Source of the DNA: Dysgonamonadaceae bacterium
Lineage (GTDB): Bacteria; Bacteroidota; Bacteroidia; Bacteroidales; Azobacteroidaceae
NCBI GenBank assembly: GCA_031284225.1
Contig: JAITAH010000366.1
Location: 1-31,064 of the forward strand
Reading direction: 5' to 3'
Length of the DNA stretch: 31,064 nucleotides
Both the position numbers and the translations under genes were made by a program. Each line of letters starts with the position of its first letter. The stretch's first letter is position 1. Shown here piece after piece: positions 15,972 to 24,646 of this stretch. The notes beneath the pieces were generated by a model, which saw only the letters and a list, made by a program, of their open reading frames with translations, had not been told where the DNA came from and ran no database searches.

Positions 15972-18272
15972 TCAGCCCGCATTCAACGCTTGCGTCGGAT
16001 TGGCACGCGCCGCTTTATAACTCTGTGCGCTGACGGTAATCAGGGTAATCAACAAAACAATACACCCGCCCAAAAGGAATACCCACCAATGGATGGCAAT
16101 TTTGTACGCAAAGTTTTCCAGCCACCGTTCAACAATATACCGGGCGACCGGAATGGCAATGGCAAACGCAACGGCCAACTGGAATAATACATTCCGGTTC
16201 AACATGACAATGATTTCGCGGATGCTCGATCCGTTGACCTTACGGATAGCGATTTCTTTGGCCTTGTAACGGGCGTTGAAAACAATCAATCCGTAAACGC
16301 CCATCACCGCAATGATGATGGTAATGAAACCAAAAATGGAAATAATTTGAGCTAAGTCGTTTTCTTTTTGATACAAACGATCCATCGAATCGTCCAGAAA
16401 ATGCAGGTCAAAGGGTTTGTCGGACAGTTTTTCCCATGCCTGTTTCAGATAATCAATCGTTGGCAGGATATTACCGCCGGTCGTCTTGATAAGCAGATAG
16501 TTTCCCCATTGATAATGATAACCGACGTCTTGCGTAATCAGACACAGCGGCCGGATGCCGGAATGTAACGTTTCGAAATGAATGTCTTGCATAACGCCCA
16601 CAAACTCATACTCCTCTCCCCTGTTGATTCCGACGCCGCTCGCAAACGCATATTTTTCCAAAAAAGCCCGGTTGCATATAATGCGGGACTTGCTGTCGTC
16701 GTCCGGAATAAAATTCCGGCCTTCGATGACCGGAATACCGAAGAAATCAAGGAAATTACTTTGAACAATCCAGGCGGTGAATGCGACATACCGGTCTTCG
16801 ACGTCCATTCCCCAATTCTGACCAATAGCGCCCGGCAAATCGGGCGAAACCGTACAATCCAGCACAGCAGGATGTTGTTTGATTTCGTTTTCGTACACCT
16901 TGACAAAATCGGCCGAATGAACCGGCAGATAAACAATATTGTCCTTCTGGAATCCATAGGAATAATTCATCATGTACCGTTGTTGCATTTGAATGAAACA
17001 GGCGATGCAAATCAACACGATGGCTGTGAAAAATTGCAGGGTAATGAGTATGTTCCGCAGAAAAACGCTGCCTTTCGATTGTGCAAATGAACCGCTCAAC
17101 GCCATCGCCGGCTGGAAAGAAGTTATGCGCCGCGCCGGATAAAGTCCGAAAAAGACGCTGACCGCCATGCTTATCAGCAACAGCACGATCAGCAATCCGG
17201 CATTTTTCGCTAATGACAAATCCGCCGTGAAAAATTCTTTCAAGCGCGTGCTTTGGAACAAGGCGATCAGAAACAAAGCTACCAGAAACGATGCTAAAGT
17301 GAAACAGGGCGCTTCCGAAGCAATGCGTATCCGCAACTGTCCGGCGCCGGCGCCTACAATTTTTTGGATATTAATTCCTCGAACGCGCGACGGAATCATG
17401 GCAACCGAAAAATTCATGAGATTGATGAAAGCGATAAGCATAATCAGAACGCCGATGGCCATGAGCGATAGCGTGGTGGACAAACTTCCGGTTGCCCCGC
17501 GAATGTATTCCAGATGCTCGAAATGGATAGCCGTCAACGGAATGAATCCGGCGCGGTCGATCGAGGCCACCTCCAGAAATTCCGGTTGGTTGAATTTGTT
17601 CTGCAAAGCCGGAACATCTTCCGGATGAATACGGAAAAATCCGCTATAATTGAACCAACTCATTTTTTCGTAGTCCGGCGAATCCAAAATTGTGGTATAA
17701 ATCCCGTTAATAATGGTGCAATTGTCCGGAAACCGCTCGCATACGGCAACGACCGTATAATTTACCGTATCTTGCCGGATCGTCTTTCCGACCGGATTTT
17801 CCTTACCGAAAATCGCCTGGGCGACGTCGGCGGTAAGCAATATGTTGTTGTGTTCGGTAAACGCCTTGCCGGCGTCGCCCACCAGGATTTTCGGCCTGAA
17901 AACCGTCAGGAATCCCTCGTCCGCTTTGATCAGGGGAAAAGTAAAAGACGTTTCCGGCGCATCCGGTAACTGGAAATTCTGATCATACTGGCCGTCCTTG
18001 ATAATACAGGCTGCCTGGATTTCCGGAAATTCACGGACGATCTTATGCGCCAAAGGGATACTGATGGACGCCATGTTCCGGTCCATCTCTTTCCAGTAGT
18101 TGCTGAAAAGATAAATCTCGCCGACCTGTTTGAAATTACGGTTGTAACTAAAATCATAATATGCCTGCATCATCGTAATAGCGAAAACGGTAAACGCTAC
18201 CGATAATCCCAGTATATTCAGGATGCTCGACGTTTTGAAACGCTTCAAAACAAATAAGAAATTTCTGATCAT
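15972..18272 (-). CDS. MacB/FtsX-type ABC transporter permease
   Basis: 766 residues starting MIRNFLFVLKRFKTSSILNI, a little shorter than its neighbours. Helix 1 about 17-38, first periplasmic domain with YLFSNYWKEMDRNMASISIP, bundle from LMAIGVLIMLIAFINLMNFS, fifth helix in ITLQFFTAIVLICIACFIQ, second periplasmic domain, final bundle with KEIAIRKVNGSS, FAYKIAIHWWVFLLGG and the tail NPTQALNAG. Its stop TGA is followed at once by TAA and by the tail of another permease (15894-15967), so the gene appears to have been placed into, or recombined with, an older copy. Fourth gene of the tolC-headed unit, 30 bases after the preceding stop. Substrate unknown. Confidence 0.9.
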   Translation of the reverse strand: MIRNFLFVLKRFKTSSILNILGLSVAFTVFAITMMQAYYDFSYNRNFKQVGEIYLFSNYWKEMDRNMASISIPLAHKIVREFPEIQAACIIKDGQYDQNFQLPDAPETSFTFPLIKADEGFLTVFRPKILVGDAGKAFTEHNNILLTADVAQAIFGKENPVGKTIRQDTVNYTVVAVCERFPDNCTIINGIYTTILDSPDYEKMSWFNYSGFFRIHPEDVPALQNKFNQPEFLEVASIDRAGFIPLTAIHFEHLEYIRGATGSLSTTLSLMAIGVLIMLIAFINLMNFSVAMIPSRVRGINIQKIVGAGAGQLRIRIASEAPCFTLASFLVALFLIALFQSTRLKEFFTADLSLAKNAGLLIVLLLISMAVSVFFGLYPARRITSFQPAMALSGSFAQSKGSVFLRNILITLQFFTAIVLICIACFIQMQQRYMMNYSYGFQKDNIVYLPVHSADFVKVYENEIKQHPAVLDCTVSPDLPGAIGQNWGMDVEDRYVAFTAWIVQSNFLDFFGIPVIEGRNFIPDDDSKSRIICNRAFLEKYAFASGVGINRGEEYEFVGVMQDIHFETLHSGIRPLCLITQDVGYHYQWGNYLLIKTTGGNILPTIDYLKQAWEKLSDKPFDLHFLDDSMDRLYQKENDLAQIISIFGFITIIIAVMGVYGLIVFNARYKAKEIAIRKVNGSSIREIIVMLNRNVLFQLAVAFAIAIPVARYIVERWLENFAYKIAIHWWVFLLGGCIVLLITLITVSAQSYKAARANPTQALNAG

Positions 18273-18302
18273 ATCTTTCGAAAAATAATAATAGACAATC
18301 GT

Positions 18303-20654
18303 TTAATCATTCTTTATACTGTCCGCCGGATTTGCGTTAGCCGCTTTCCAATGCTGAAAGGTAACCGTCAGGGCGGTTAGAACAAATACAATCAGAAAGG
18401 CTACGAGGTAAATCCACCCGCTTAATTCCGTTTTATACGCAAAGTTTTCCAGCCACCGATGGACGCCGAATCCGGCTGCCGGCGCGGCGATTACAAAGCA
18501 GACGCCAAGTATGCGAAAATACTCCCGGTTGAACCGCGTAAGAATTTCCTGCGTAGTCGAGCCGAATACCTTGCGGATACCTATTTCCTTGCGCCGGTAT
18601 TGCGTTTCGAACAATACCAATCCGAAGACTCCGGCAATGGATATAATAATAGCCAAAACGCTTAGCAGGGAGATGCTGATATTCAGATTGACTTCCTTTT
18701 GGTATAAATCGTTCAACACCTGGTCGTAAAATTCCACTTTAACGGGGAAGGTCGGATCGATACCCGCTACCGTTTTATGGATGTAGTTCATCGCATCCGA
18801 AAGATTAGTTCCGGCTTTCAACCGGATGTAAGAAACCGGAAGCGACGCCGACGAGCCAAACAAAAAGAGAACCGGATCTTCGCCTTGTCGAAGCGAAGTA
18901 AATTTCACCTCGCCCGCAATACCTACTACCTGACAGACCGGATTTCCCCAGGAAAGCATCTCGATGGTTTCGCCGGCAGATATCCCGATATCCTTTTGCA
19001 AAGGTTTATTCAAAACAAATACGAGATTGCTGCCGGTGGTATCCGAAGGCATAAACGTCCGGCCTTCGGTAACCGGTATATGCATAACGTTTAAGAAATT
19101 ATCGCTCACTTCGAGCGTATATCCTCCGAACATTTTATCATTGTATTGAAACGCATAACTGGTATAGGAGTCGAAAGCGCCTAACTTTTGTTTTGAAAAC
19201 GCCACCTCTTCAATCCCGGAATATTCCTTTAATTGATTGACATAAAATTCTTTATTTTCGTCGTACAGCGAGTTGTTCAGTTGAACGATGGCGATTTGTT
19301 CCTTATCAAATCCCTGGTTATAGTTTTGCAAAAACCGATTTTGCTTCTGCATGAAGATAGCGGCGATAATCAAACCCATTGAAATAATGTATTGAAACCC
19401 AATAAGCCCTGTTCTCAATTTTCGCCCCGCAGGAGAGAGGCCGAAATGGCCGTTCAAAACCAGCGCCGGCTGAAATGCGGTGGCGTAAAAAGCGGGATAT
19501 AAACCGGCTAAAAAGCCTGTAAATAAGGCGATTCCGCCGGTAAGGATTACAAGTGAAAGATTGTTTCTTAAATCCATATCCGCATCGAAGAAAAACAGCC
19601 GGTTGTTGTGCGCTAAAAAAAACAGAAGAAACAGGGCAATCGCCCACGAAACGACAGCGAGAATAACGGCTTCGCTCACCAAAGAAACACGTAACGCAGC
19701 GGTCGAACTGCCCAGTATCTTTTGCGTATTCAGGCTGCGGATACGTCCCGGCGCCATAGCAATACTGAAGTTCATGTAATTGATGGCCGCTATGATGAGG
19801 ATCAGTAAAGCAATCGCAAACAGAATCCGGACGGTGTTTTCATTCCCCGACCGGAATCCCGTTTGACTGAAATAAATGTCCCGCAGAGGCGTCAGGTCGA
19901 TACGGACGAGATAGTTACTATTCAGCGGCGAAAAATCGAAAGTTTGGTTGAAATTCGATTCAAACGAATCGGCCTCGTTGTCCGCATCGAACAGCAGGTA
20001 GAGGATATAATTTTGCGACATCCAATCGTTTTTCTGCGAAGCGTCTATTTGAGTATATATCACGTTTTTGATTTGCGTGTTTCCGGGGAAATCTTTATAT
20101 ACCCCGCCAACGGTCAGGTCTTGATTCCCTTTCGTCCATAACGTTTCTTTCAGGTGCAGCGATTTTCCGGTAGCCGGTTCGTTGCCGAACATCCGGAACG
20201 CCATACTTTGCGGGATAATGACTTTTTCGGGATCTTGAAGGCATTGAGGGTCGCCTTCCGTAAATGTAAATCCGAAAACCTGGGTAATTTCCGGGTAACA
20301 GGTTTCAAACGGTTCGCGAAAGCCTTTGGATTCGGCGGCCTCTCCGGTCGAAATATATACGTTGCCTCTCCAGCTATCAAGGGGCGCAATAATGGTTGCC
20401 GCCTGAATATGAGGGGATGAGGCAATGATTGCATCGGCAAAGGCGCGCGGAAGAATCGAAATAGGCTCGCCGTCCCGAAGCATATCGACCCGGTAGATCC
20501 GGTCGGAATACGGATGACAGCGGTCGAAATGATACTCAAAACGTACTTGAATCATGATCGCAATAAAGGCGGCAAGCGCTACCGACAGCCCGGCGATGTT
20601 CAGGATGCTCGACGTTTTGAAACGTTTTAAGACGAATAAGAAATTCTTAATCAT
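18303..20654 (-). CDS. MacB/FtsX-type ABC transporter permease
   Basis: 783 residues starting MIKNFLFVLKRFKTSSILNI. Approximate topology by eye: helix 1 at 19-38; first periplasmic domain to about 270, with DLTPLRDIYFSQTG just before the membrane; helices 2-4 between 274 and 395 (RILFAIALLILIIAAINYMN first); helix 5 about 415-437; second periplasmic domain to about 655; helices 6-8 to the end, with KEIGIRKVFGST after helix 6 and the tail NPADSIKND. Third gene of the unit, 20 bases after the adaptor gene. The duplicated tail at 15894-15967 derives from this gene or a former sister copy. Confidence 0.9.
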   Translation of the reverse strand: MIKNFLFVLKRFKTSSILNIAGLSVALAAFIAIMIQVRFEYHFDRCHPYSDRIYRVDMLRDGEPISILPRAFADAIIASSPHIQAATIIAPLDSWRGNVYISTGEAAESKGFREPFETCYPEITQVFGFTFTEGDPQCLQDPEKVIIPQSMAFRMFGNEPATGKSLHLKETLWTKGNQDLTVGGVYKDFPGNTQIKNVIYTQIDASQKNDWMSQNYILYLLFDADNEADSFESNFNQTFDFSPLNSNYLVRIDLTPLRDIYFSQTGFRSGNENTVRILFAIALLILIIAAINYMNFSIAMAPGRIRSLNTQKILGSSTAALRVSLVSEAVILAVVSWAIALFLLFFLAHNNRLFFFDADMDLRNNLSLVILTGGIALFTGFLAGLYPAFYATAFQPALVLNGHFGLSPAGRKLRTGLIGFQYIISMGLIIAAIFMQKQNRFLQNYNQGFDKEQIAIVQLNNSLYDENKEFYVNQLKEYSGIEEVAFSKQKLGAFDSYTSYAFQYNDKMFGGYTLEVSDNFLNVMHIPVTEGRTFMPSDTTGSNLVFVLNKPLQKDIGISAGETIEMLSWGNPVCQVVGIAGEVKFTSLRQGEDPVLFLFGSSASLPVSYIRLKAGTNLSDAMNYIHKTVAGIDPTFPVKVEFYDQVLNDLYQKEVNLNISISLLSVLAIIISIAGVFGLVLFETQYRRKEIGIRKVFGSTTQEILTRFNREYFRILGVCFVIAAPAAGFGVHRWLENFAYKTELSGWIYLVAFLIVFVLTALTVTFQHWKAANANPADSIKND

Positions 20655-20674
20655 AATGATTAGTTTCTATTTAT

Positions 20675-21922
20675 TTAAAAAATTAATTCCTCTACGTCGC
20701 CATAACTGTCGTAACTGGAAGCGATTACTTTTTCGCCCGGTTCCAGTCCGCTCAGTATTTCGTAGTACGCCGGATTTTGCCGGCCGATCCGGATATCGCG
20801 GCGGACGGCTTTTTTCTCGTCCGGCGTTACGACAAATATCCATTGTCCGCCGGTTTTCTGGTAAAAGGCGCCGCGGGGAATCAATACCGCTTCCGTCGGT
20901 TGCCCCAGTTGCAGGTTGATGTAGTAGGTTTGTCCTGCGCGAATATTATCGGGACGTTCGCCTTCAAACACGAAATCCGTTTTAAACTGTTTTTCGCGCA
21001 CTTCGGGATAGACTTTACGAACAATTAACCGATGAATTTTATCCTGCCGTTCGAAGGTAGCCGCCAGTCCGGTTTTCACGCGATCGATGTAATGTTCGTC
21101 GATCAAGGCTTCGATCTTGTAATCAGATAATACGCTGATTTGCCCGATGCGCGTCCCGCTGCCGACCGATTGTCCAATCTCGACGTCCAGCAGACCCAAT
21201 TGACCGTCCACCGGCGATTTAACGTCCAGGTTATCGACCCGTTGGCGGACTAAAATCAGGTTTTTACGAATATTGTTCAAACTTTCTTCCATCTGGTCGA
21301 TTTGGATGCCGCGGTAAATCGAATCCTGTTTTTGGCGTTCTATCACCAAGTCCAATCCCTTAACGGCAAACTCGTAATCTTCTTTGGCTTGCAGGTAATC
21401 TTCTTTGGAAGAGAGTTTTTCATTATACAGTTTTGTGTATTGTTCGTATTTCCGTTTTTTCCGTTCGATGTCCAGATCCAGTTGCAGGCGTTCTTTGCGA
21501 AGATTCAGTTTTTCCTGTTCCATGGTTACCTGCGTGTTACGCAGGAAATTTTGTTTTTCGGCTAATTGCGCTTCGCTGTCGAGAATGTTGAGGCTCAGCA
21601 TCGGATTGGTTAGCCGGACAATCACTTCGTCGCGGCGAACCATCGAGCCTTCTTCCACTACTTTTTCCGCGACCATTCCGCCTTCGATGGCGCTCAACTG
21701 AATGGTATTAATCGGCTGTACCTGCCCGTTGACGCGGATGTAATCGTTAAATTCCCCTTTACTAACGCTCTGTATCATTACCTTGTCTTTATTCACATTG
21801 AGTTTGGAGGCATGATTGCCGAAAATCAGCCAACTGAATGTGATCAACAGAACGATTCCCGCTACGATATAGGGGAGATGCTTTTTCTGTATTCCTTTCT
21901 TTTTTTCTAAAATGATGTCCAT
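20675..21922 (-). CDS. HlyD/MacA-like periplasmic adaptor (membrane-fusion protein)
   Basis: 415 residues. It should bridge the inner-membrane permeases and the TolC-like channel. Seen: basic N-terminus MDIILEKKKGIQKKH, one membrane helix at about 18-39 (YIVAGIVLLITFSWLIFG), a split lipoyl-like domain (VNGQVQPINTIQLSAIEGG and VKSPVDGQLGLLDVEIGQSV), a long charged coiled-coil hairpin between them (about residues 110-220), then a beta-barrel part (YYINLQLGQPTEAVLIPRGA) and a C-terminal region with RRDIRIGRQNPAYYEILSGL and GEKVIASSYDSYGDVEE. The ATG overlaps the end of tolC by 16 bases, so the two are translationally coupled, and the first permease follows after 20 bases. Confidence 0.9.
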   Translation of the reverse strand: MDIILEKKKGIQKKHLPYIVAGIVLLITFSWLIFGNHASKLNVNKDKVMIQSVSKGEFNDYIRVNGQVQPINTIQLSAIEGGMVAEKVVEEGSMVRRDEVIVRLTNPMLSLNILDSEAQLAEKQNFLRNTQVTMEQEKLNLRKERLQLDLDIERKKRKYEQYTKLYNEKLSSKEDYLQAKEDYEFAVKGLDLVIERQKQDSIYRGIQIDQMEESLNNIRKNLILVRQRVDNLDVKSPVDGQLGLLDVEIGQSVGSGTRIGQISVLSDYKIEALIDEHYIDRVKTGLAATFERQDKIHRLIVRKVYPEVREKQFKTDFVFEGERPDNIRAGQTYYINLQLGQPTEAVLIPRGAFYQKTGGQWIFVVTPDEKKAVRRDIRIGRQNPAYYEILSGLEPGEKVIASSYDSYGDVEELIF

Positions 21923-23235
21923 GATTGTTCTCCTTTATAATATTGTAATAATTTGTATTTCAATTGATACTTCAAATGCGTATGAATTTCTTCCACGCGG
22001 GCGTTCAGCAAACGGTTGGCGCTGGTGGACAAGTCGATAGCGTCGATCAAACCCTCTTCATATTTCCGCAGATTGGTTTGATGAGCGCTTTGCATGGCAA
22101 CCGTCCGTTTCCGGGCGTGAACATATTCGTCGGCCAATCCGTTAACGTCGGCTACGGTCTGTTCGATATCGCTATATACTTGCCGGAGGATTTCTTCGTG
22201 CTGACTCTGGGCGATAATTAGCTGCTGTTGACTCCGTTTCACTTCCGACGAGCGGGAAAACCGGCTAAAAATCGGAACCGATAACGACAGTCCCACATAA
22301 CTCCCTTCGCGCATTTTCAACTGTTCCTGAAACGAGACGTAGGGCTTGTCGTCCATCAGACGGGAGAATCCGGTGGAGAATCCGGCGCTCAACGATAGCG
22401 TAGGAAACAGCCGGGCTTTTGCGATCTTATATTCCATCTCGCTGGCTTTCAAGGATTGACCGGCCGTCTTTACCTGGGGCAAAGCGCTCAGCGCCTGCCG
22501 GTAGATGGCCAACGCATTTTCTATTTCCGGACGAATAACCGGCGCCGAATCGTAGCCCGCCACCGTTAAATCTTCATCCGGCGGCAGATTCATCGCGGCT
22601 TTCAGCCGGATGATTTCCAGGCTGTAAAGGTTGGTTTGTTTCGTCAAGGCGAAGCGGTCTTCGGCTTCCTTGGCTTGAACTTCGTTCAAGTCGGGAAGCG
22701 ATTTCATGCCTAATTCTTCCATGCGCTGGAATTTTGTCAGATTGTTACTGCTCTCGTCCAACTGTTGTTGCGCCAATTCGACGGTTCCTTTGTAATACAG
22801 CATATTGAAAAAGATTTCCATCACCTCGAACGACAATTTGTCCTGCATGTCCCGGAGTTCTTCTTTTCCCATCAGGCGATGGATATTCGCCGTTTTAACG
22901 CGATAGAGTTGCGCCAGGCCATCGAACAAAGTCATTGAAGAATAGATTTGATAGGAATTACTCAGCGCGTTGGTACTGACGTAGGTATTCGTTTCCGGGT
23001 CGATGCCGCGCCCAAAATTCATCGAAAGGCTGCTTTCGGCGCTGAGGGAAGGCAGCCATCCTCCCCTGGCTTCCAATTGGTTTTGCCGATAAATCCGGTT
23101 TTGCGCTTCTTGCCGGATGCTTTTCGGATGATGTTGCAAAGCGTATTGGATGCAATCGTCCAACGTCCAGACTTTTTCCTGAGCAAATCCTTTTTGCGAA
23201 AGGATTATCAGTAGTAAAATAATCGTTCTTCTCAT
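21907..23235 (-). CDS. TolC-family outer-membrane channel protein
   Basis: 442 residues with a cleavable signal (MRRTIILLLIILSQKGFAQ, cleavage after the Ala-Gln region). TolC-like proteins form trimeric outer-membrane channels that, with an adaptor and an inner-membrane pump, export substrates across both membranes. The family pattern is visible: LDDCIQYALQHHPK near the N-terminus, GGWLPSLSAESSLSMNFGRG, long helices rich in Gln, Glu and Ala, the repeat of the pattern at AKARLFPTLSLSAGFSTG, and LSLSVPIFSRFSRSSEVKRS. Length is usual. It is the first gene of the export locus, about 30 bases after the predicted sigma-54 start. Substrate unknown; the MacB-type context suggests a peptide, lipid or toxic compound. 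Confidence 0.9.
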   Translation of the reverse strand: MRRTIILLLIILSQKGFAQEKVWTLDDCIQYALQHHPKSIRQEAQNRIYRQNQLEARGGWLPSLSAESSLSMNFGRGIDPETNTYVSTNALSNSYQIYSSMTLFDGLAQLYRVKTANIHRLMGKEELRDMQDKLSFEVMEIFFNMLYYKGTVELAQQQLDESSNNLTKFQRMEELGMKSLPDLNEVQAKEAEDRFALTKQTNLYSLEIIRLKAAMNLPPDEDLTVAGYDSAPVIRPEIENALAIYRQALSALPQVKTAGQSLKASEMEYKIAKARLFPTLSLSAGFSTGFSRLMDDKPYVSFQEQLKMREGSYVGLSLSVPIFSRFSRSSEVKRSQQQLIIAQSQHEEILRQVYSDIEQTVADVNGLADEYVHARKRTVAMQSAHQTNLRKYEEGLIDAIDLSTSANRLLNARVEEIHTHLKYQLKYKLLQYYKGEQSWTSF

Positions 23236-23275
23236 ATAAATTGTTGTTTTATTTGTTTCTTTTTACAATATGCTG

Positions 23276-23292
23276 TGCCAAACTCGTGCCAA
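23276..23292 (-). promoter_or_regulatory. Sigma-54 (-24/-12) promoter of the tolC-headed unit
   Basis: TTGGCACGAGTTTGGCA on the minus strand differs from the sigma-54 consensus TTGGCACG-N4-TTGCA at one position in the -12 box. GG (23290, 23289) and GC (23278, 23277) are exactly 12 bases apart. Transcription would begin near 23265, about 30 bases before the tolC ATG (23235). Confidence 0.82.
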
Positions 23293-23306
23293 AGACATAT
23301 ATGTCT
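23293..23306. repeat. Perfect 14-bp palindrome abutting the -24 box
   Basis: AGACATATATGTCT is self-complementary over 14 bases and touches the TTGGCAC of the tolC sigma-54 promoter without a gap. It has no counterpart at the internal promoter. Possibly a repressor operator or simply AT-rich DNA. Confidence 0.55.
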
Positions 23307-23344
23307 GATTTTTATTTTGTTATAGAAATCGAAGAAGAACGGCA

Positions 23345-23383
23345 TGTAAAGTTATTTTACAATTGGTGATAAATTATTTTACG
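23345..23383 (-). promoter_or_regulatory. Tandem activator sites for the tolC sigma-54 promoter
   Basis: Proximal site TGTAAAGTTATTTTACA (23345-23361) is a perfect inverted repeat with a 5-base centre. Distal site TGATAAATTATTTTACG (23367-23383) is degenerate but keeps TTTAC. The centres are 23353 and 23375, 22 bp apart, and lie 63 and 85 bp upstream of the -24 GG, exactly as at 13431-13469. Confidence 0.7.
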
Positions 23384-23424
23384 GATAGTCGAGGTTGCGG
23401 CGCAGGAATGTCTGAGGGTACGTG

Positions 23425-23475
23425 CCGAATTTTTATCGGGCTGTGTATATGTCGGGACTTTTATGTAACTTTGCG
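23425..23475 (+). promoter_or_regulatory. Promoter of the DUF5063 gene, within the 51-bp block shared with ettA
   Basis: Runs from CCGAATTTTTATC to TAACTTTGCG. -7 element TAACTTTG (23466-23473), -33-like TGTG at 23442-23445, 20-bp spacer. Three differences in 51 bases from the ettA block at 2861-2911. It ends 21 bases before ATG 23497 and is about 40 bp from the divergent tolC activator sites. Confidence 0.78.
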
Positions 23476-23496
23476 ACTTGCTAATTGAAACGCACA

Positions 23497-24012
23497 ATGG
23501 AAGAAATCGTTTTTTCGCAATACTCTATCGACTTCGCCCGCGTGGCGCTGGAATATTGCGTCTTTGTCGAAAAAGTAAAAGACAGCAACAAAAAAACATT
23601 CATCGACAATATGACCAAAGTATTGCCGCTGCTGTACCTCAAGGTATCCATTATTCCTGAAATCACAACGGATTACGAATCGGATTTGGAGGTAAAGGTC
23701 GATGAAATGTTTTACGCCCAAGTAGAAAGCAACATCAGCGAGCTGCTGGGTAATGACGATTTGTATCTCGAAACGTTTCACCCGGATATTAAACTGAGCG
23801 ATTCGCCGGTGGCTGTCCACCTTTCGGAAGATTTGGCCGACATTTATCAGGATTTGGGAAATTTTATTGCGGTTTTCAAAAACGGGCAGAAAGAAACGAT
23901 GAACGATTCTCTGTTGCTATGCATCGAGAATTTCAAGAAATTCTGGGGACAACGATTAGTTAACGCTTTGCGAGCTTTGCATTTCATTAAATATAAATCG
24001 GATATTGAATAA
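23497..24012 (+). CDS. DUF5063 domain protein
   Basis: 171 residues from ATG 23497 (MEEIVFSQYSIDFARVALEY). No signal peptide, no transmembrane helix; mostly helical, acidic and soluble. The N-terminal segment FARVALEYCVFVEKVKD followed by TKVLPLLYLKVSIIPE and the C-terminal ENFKKFWGQRLVNALRALH agree with the Bacteroidota family DUF5063, whose function is not known to me. It is followed by the exonuclease gene after 52 bases and the methyltransferase gene, an RNA-related neighbourhood. The frame can be read from TTG 23485, but the ATG is favoured by its distance from the promoter. It shares a promoter block with ettA, which hints at a link to translation. Confidence 0.8.
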   Translation: MEEIVFSQYSIDFARVALEYCVFVEKVKDSNKKTFIDNMTKVLPLLYLKVSIIPEITTDYESDLEVKVDEMFYAQVESNISELLGNDDLYLETFHPDIKLSDSPVAVHLSEDLADIYQDLGNFIAVFKNGQKETMNDSLLLCIENFKKFWGQRLVNALRALHFIKYKSDIE

Positions 24013-24064
24013 TAACATAACAAAAGACGGCGGATTCTGTCCGCCCAACAAGCTGATCTGAATT

Positions 24065-24646
24065 TTGGGAAAGACAATTACAAAAGAAGAGATTTCGAAA
24101 TATCCCGCCGAAACATTTGACGGTCAAATCGTTGAAATTAAGACGGTAAACGGATGCGAAGAAGCCGTAAACTATTTGTCCGGTTACGATCTGCTGGGCT
24201 TCGATACGGAAACGCGGCCGACTTTCAAAAAAGGAAATGTCAACGGCGTGGCTCTCATTCAATTATCGACCAACGACACTTGTTTTCTGTTTCGTTTGAA
24301 CATCATCGGATTTCCTCCTTCGTTGATCCGATTATTATCCAATCCCGACGTACTAAAAATCGGTTTGTCGTTACGGGACGATTTTCACAGCATGGGGCGG
24401 CGCTTGAAGTTTACCCCACAGGGATTTTTCGATTTACAAACCGTTGTCAAAAATTACGATATCGACGATCTCAGTTTACAAAAAATATATGCACTGCTCT
24501 TTCAGAAAAAGATCTCCAAAAGCCAGCGATTGACGAATTGGGAAGCGGATTTGCTGTCCGAATCACAAAAACGCTACGCGGCGCTGGACGCCTGGGCTTG
24601 CCTGAAAATATACAAAGAACTATGTCTTACAAAAAAGTCTATCTAA
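24065..24646 (+). CDS. 3'-5' exonuclease domain protein (DEDDy superfamily)
   Basis: 193 residues. Single-domain nuclease related to the exonuclease part of WRN and RNase D. Seen: motif I LGFDTETRP (Asp47, Glu49), motif II region GLSLRDDFHSM (Asp105 or Asp106), and motif III RYAALDAWACLKIYKEL (Tyr171, Asp175), which is the tyrosine form of the family. The three acidic motifs are all present, so it is probably active on RNA or DNA ends. The start is unusual: a TGA lies two codons upstream and no ATG occurs before the first motif, so TTG at 24065 (or ATT at 24062) must be used. The 3' end overlaps the methyltransferase gene by 25 bases. Confidence 0.87.
   Translation: MGKTITKEEISKYPAETFDGQIVEIKTVNGCEEAVNYLSGYDLLGFDTETRPTFKKGNVNGVALIQLSTNDTCFLFRLNIIGFPPSLIRLLSNPDVLKIGLSLRDDFHSMGRRLKFTPQGFFDLQTVVKNYDIDDLSLQKIYALLFQKKISKSQRLTNWEADLLSESQKRYAALDAWACLKIYKELCLTKKSI

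Noticed and set aside
23345..23383. TGTAAA-type repeats as operators of the DUF5063 promoter
   Set aside because: They lie more than 40 bp upstream of that promoter, and the same pair recurs at 13431-13469 where no divergent gene exists, so they belong to the sigma-54 units.
24154..24621. 156-codon extension of the methyltransferase frame
   Set aside because: Overlaps the exonuclease in a different frame and has no resemblance to the family, whose PUA domain begins right after ATG 24622.
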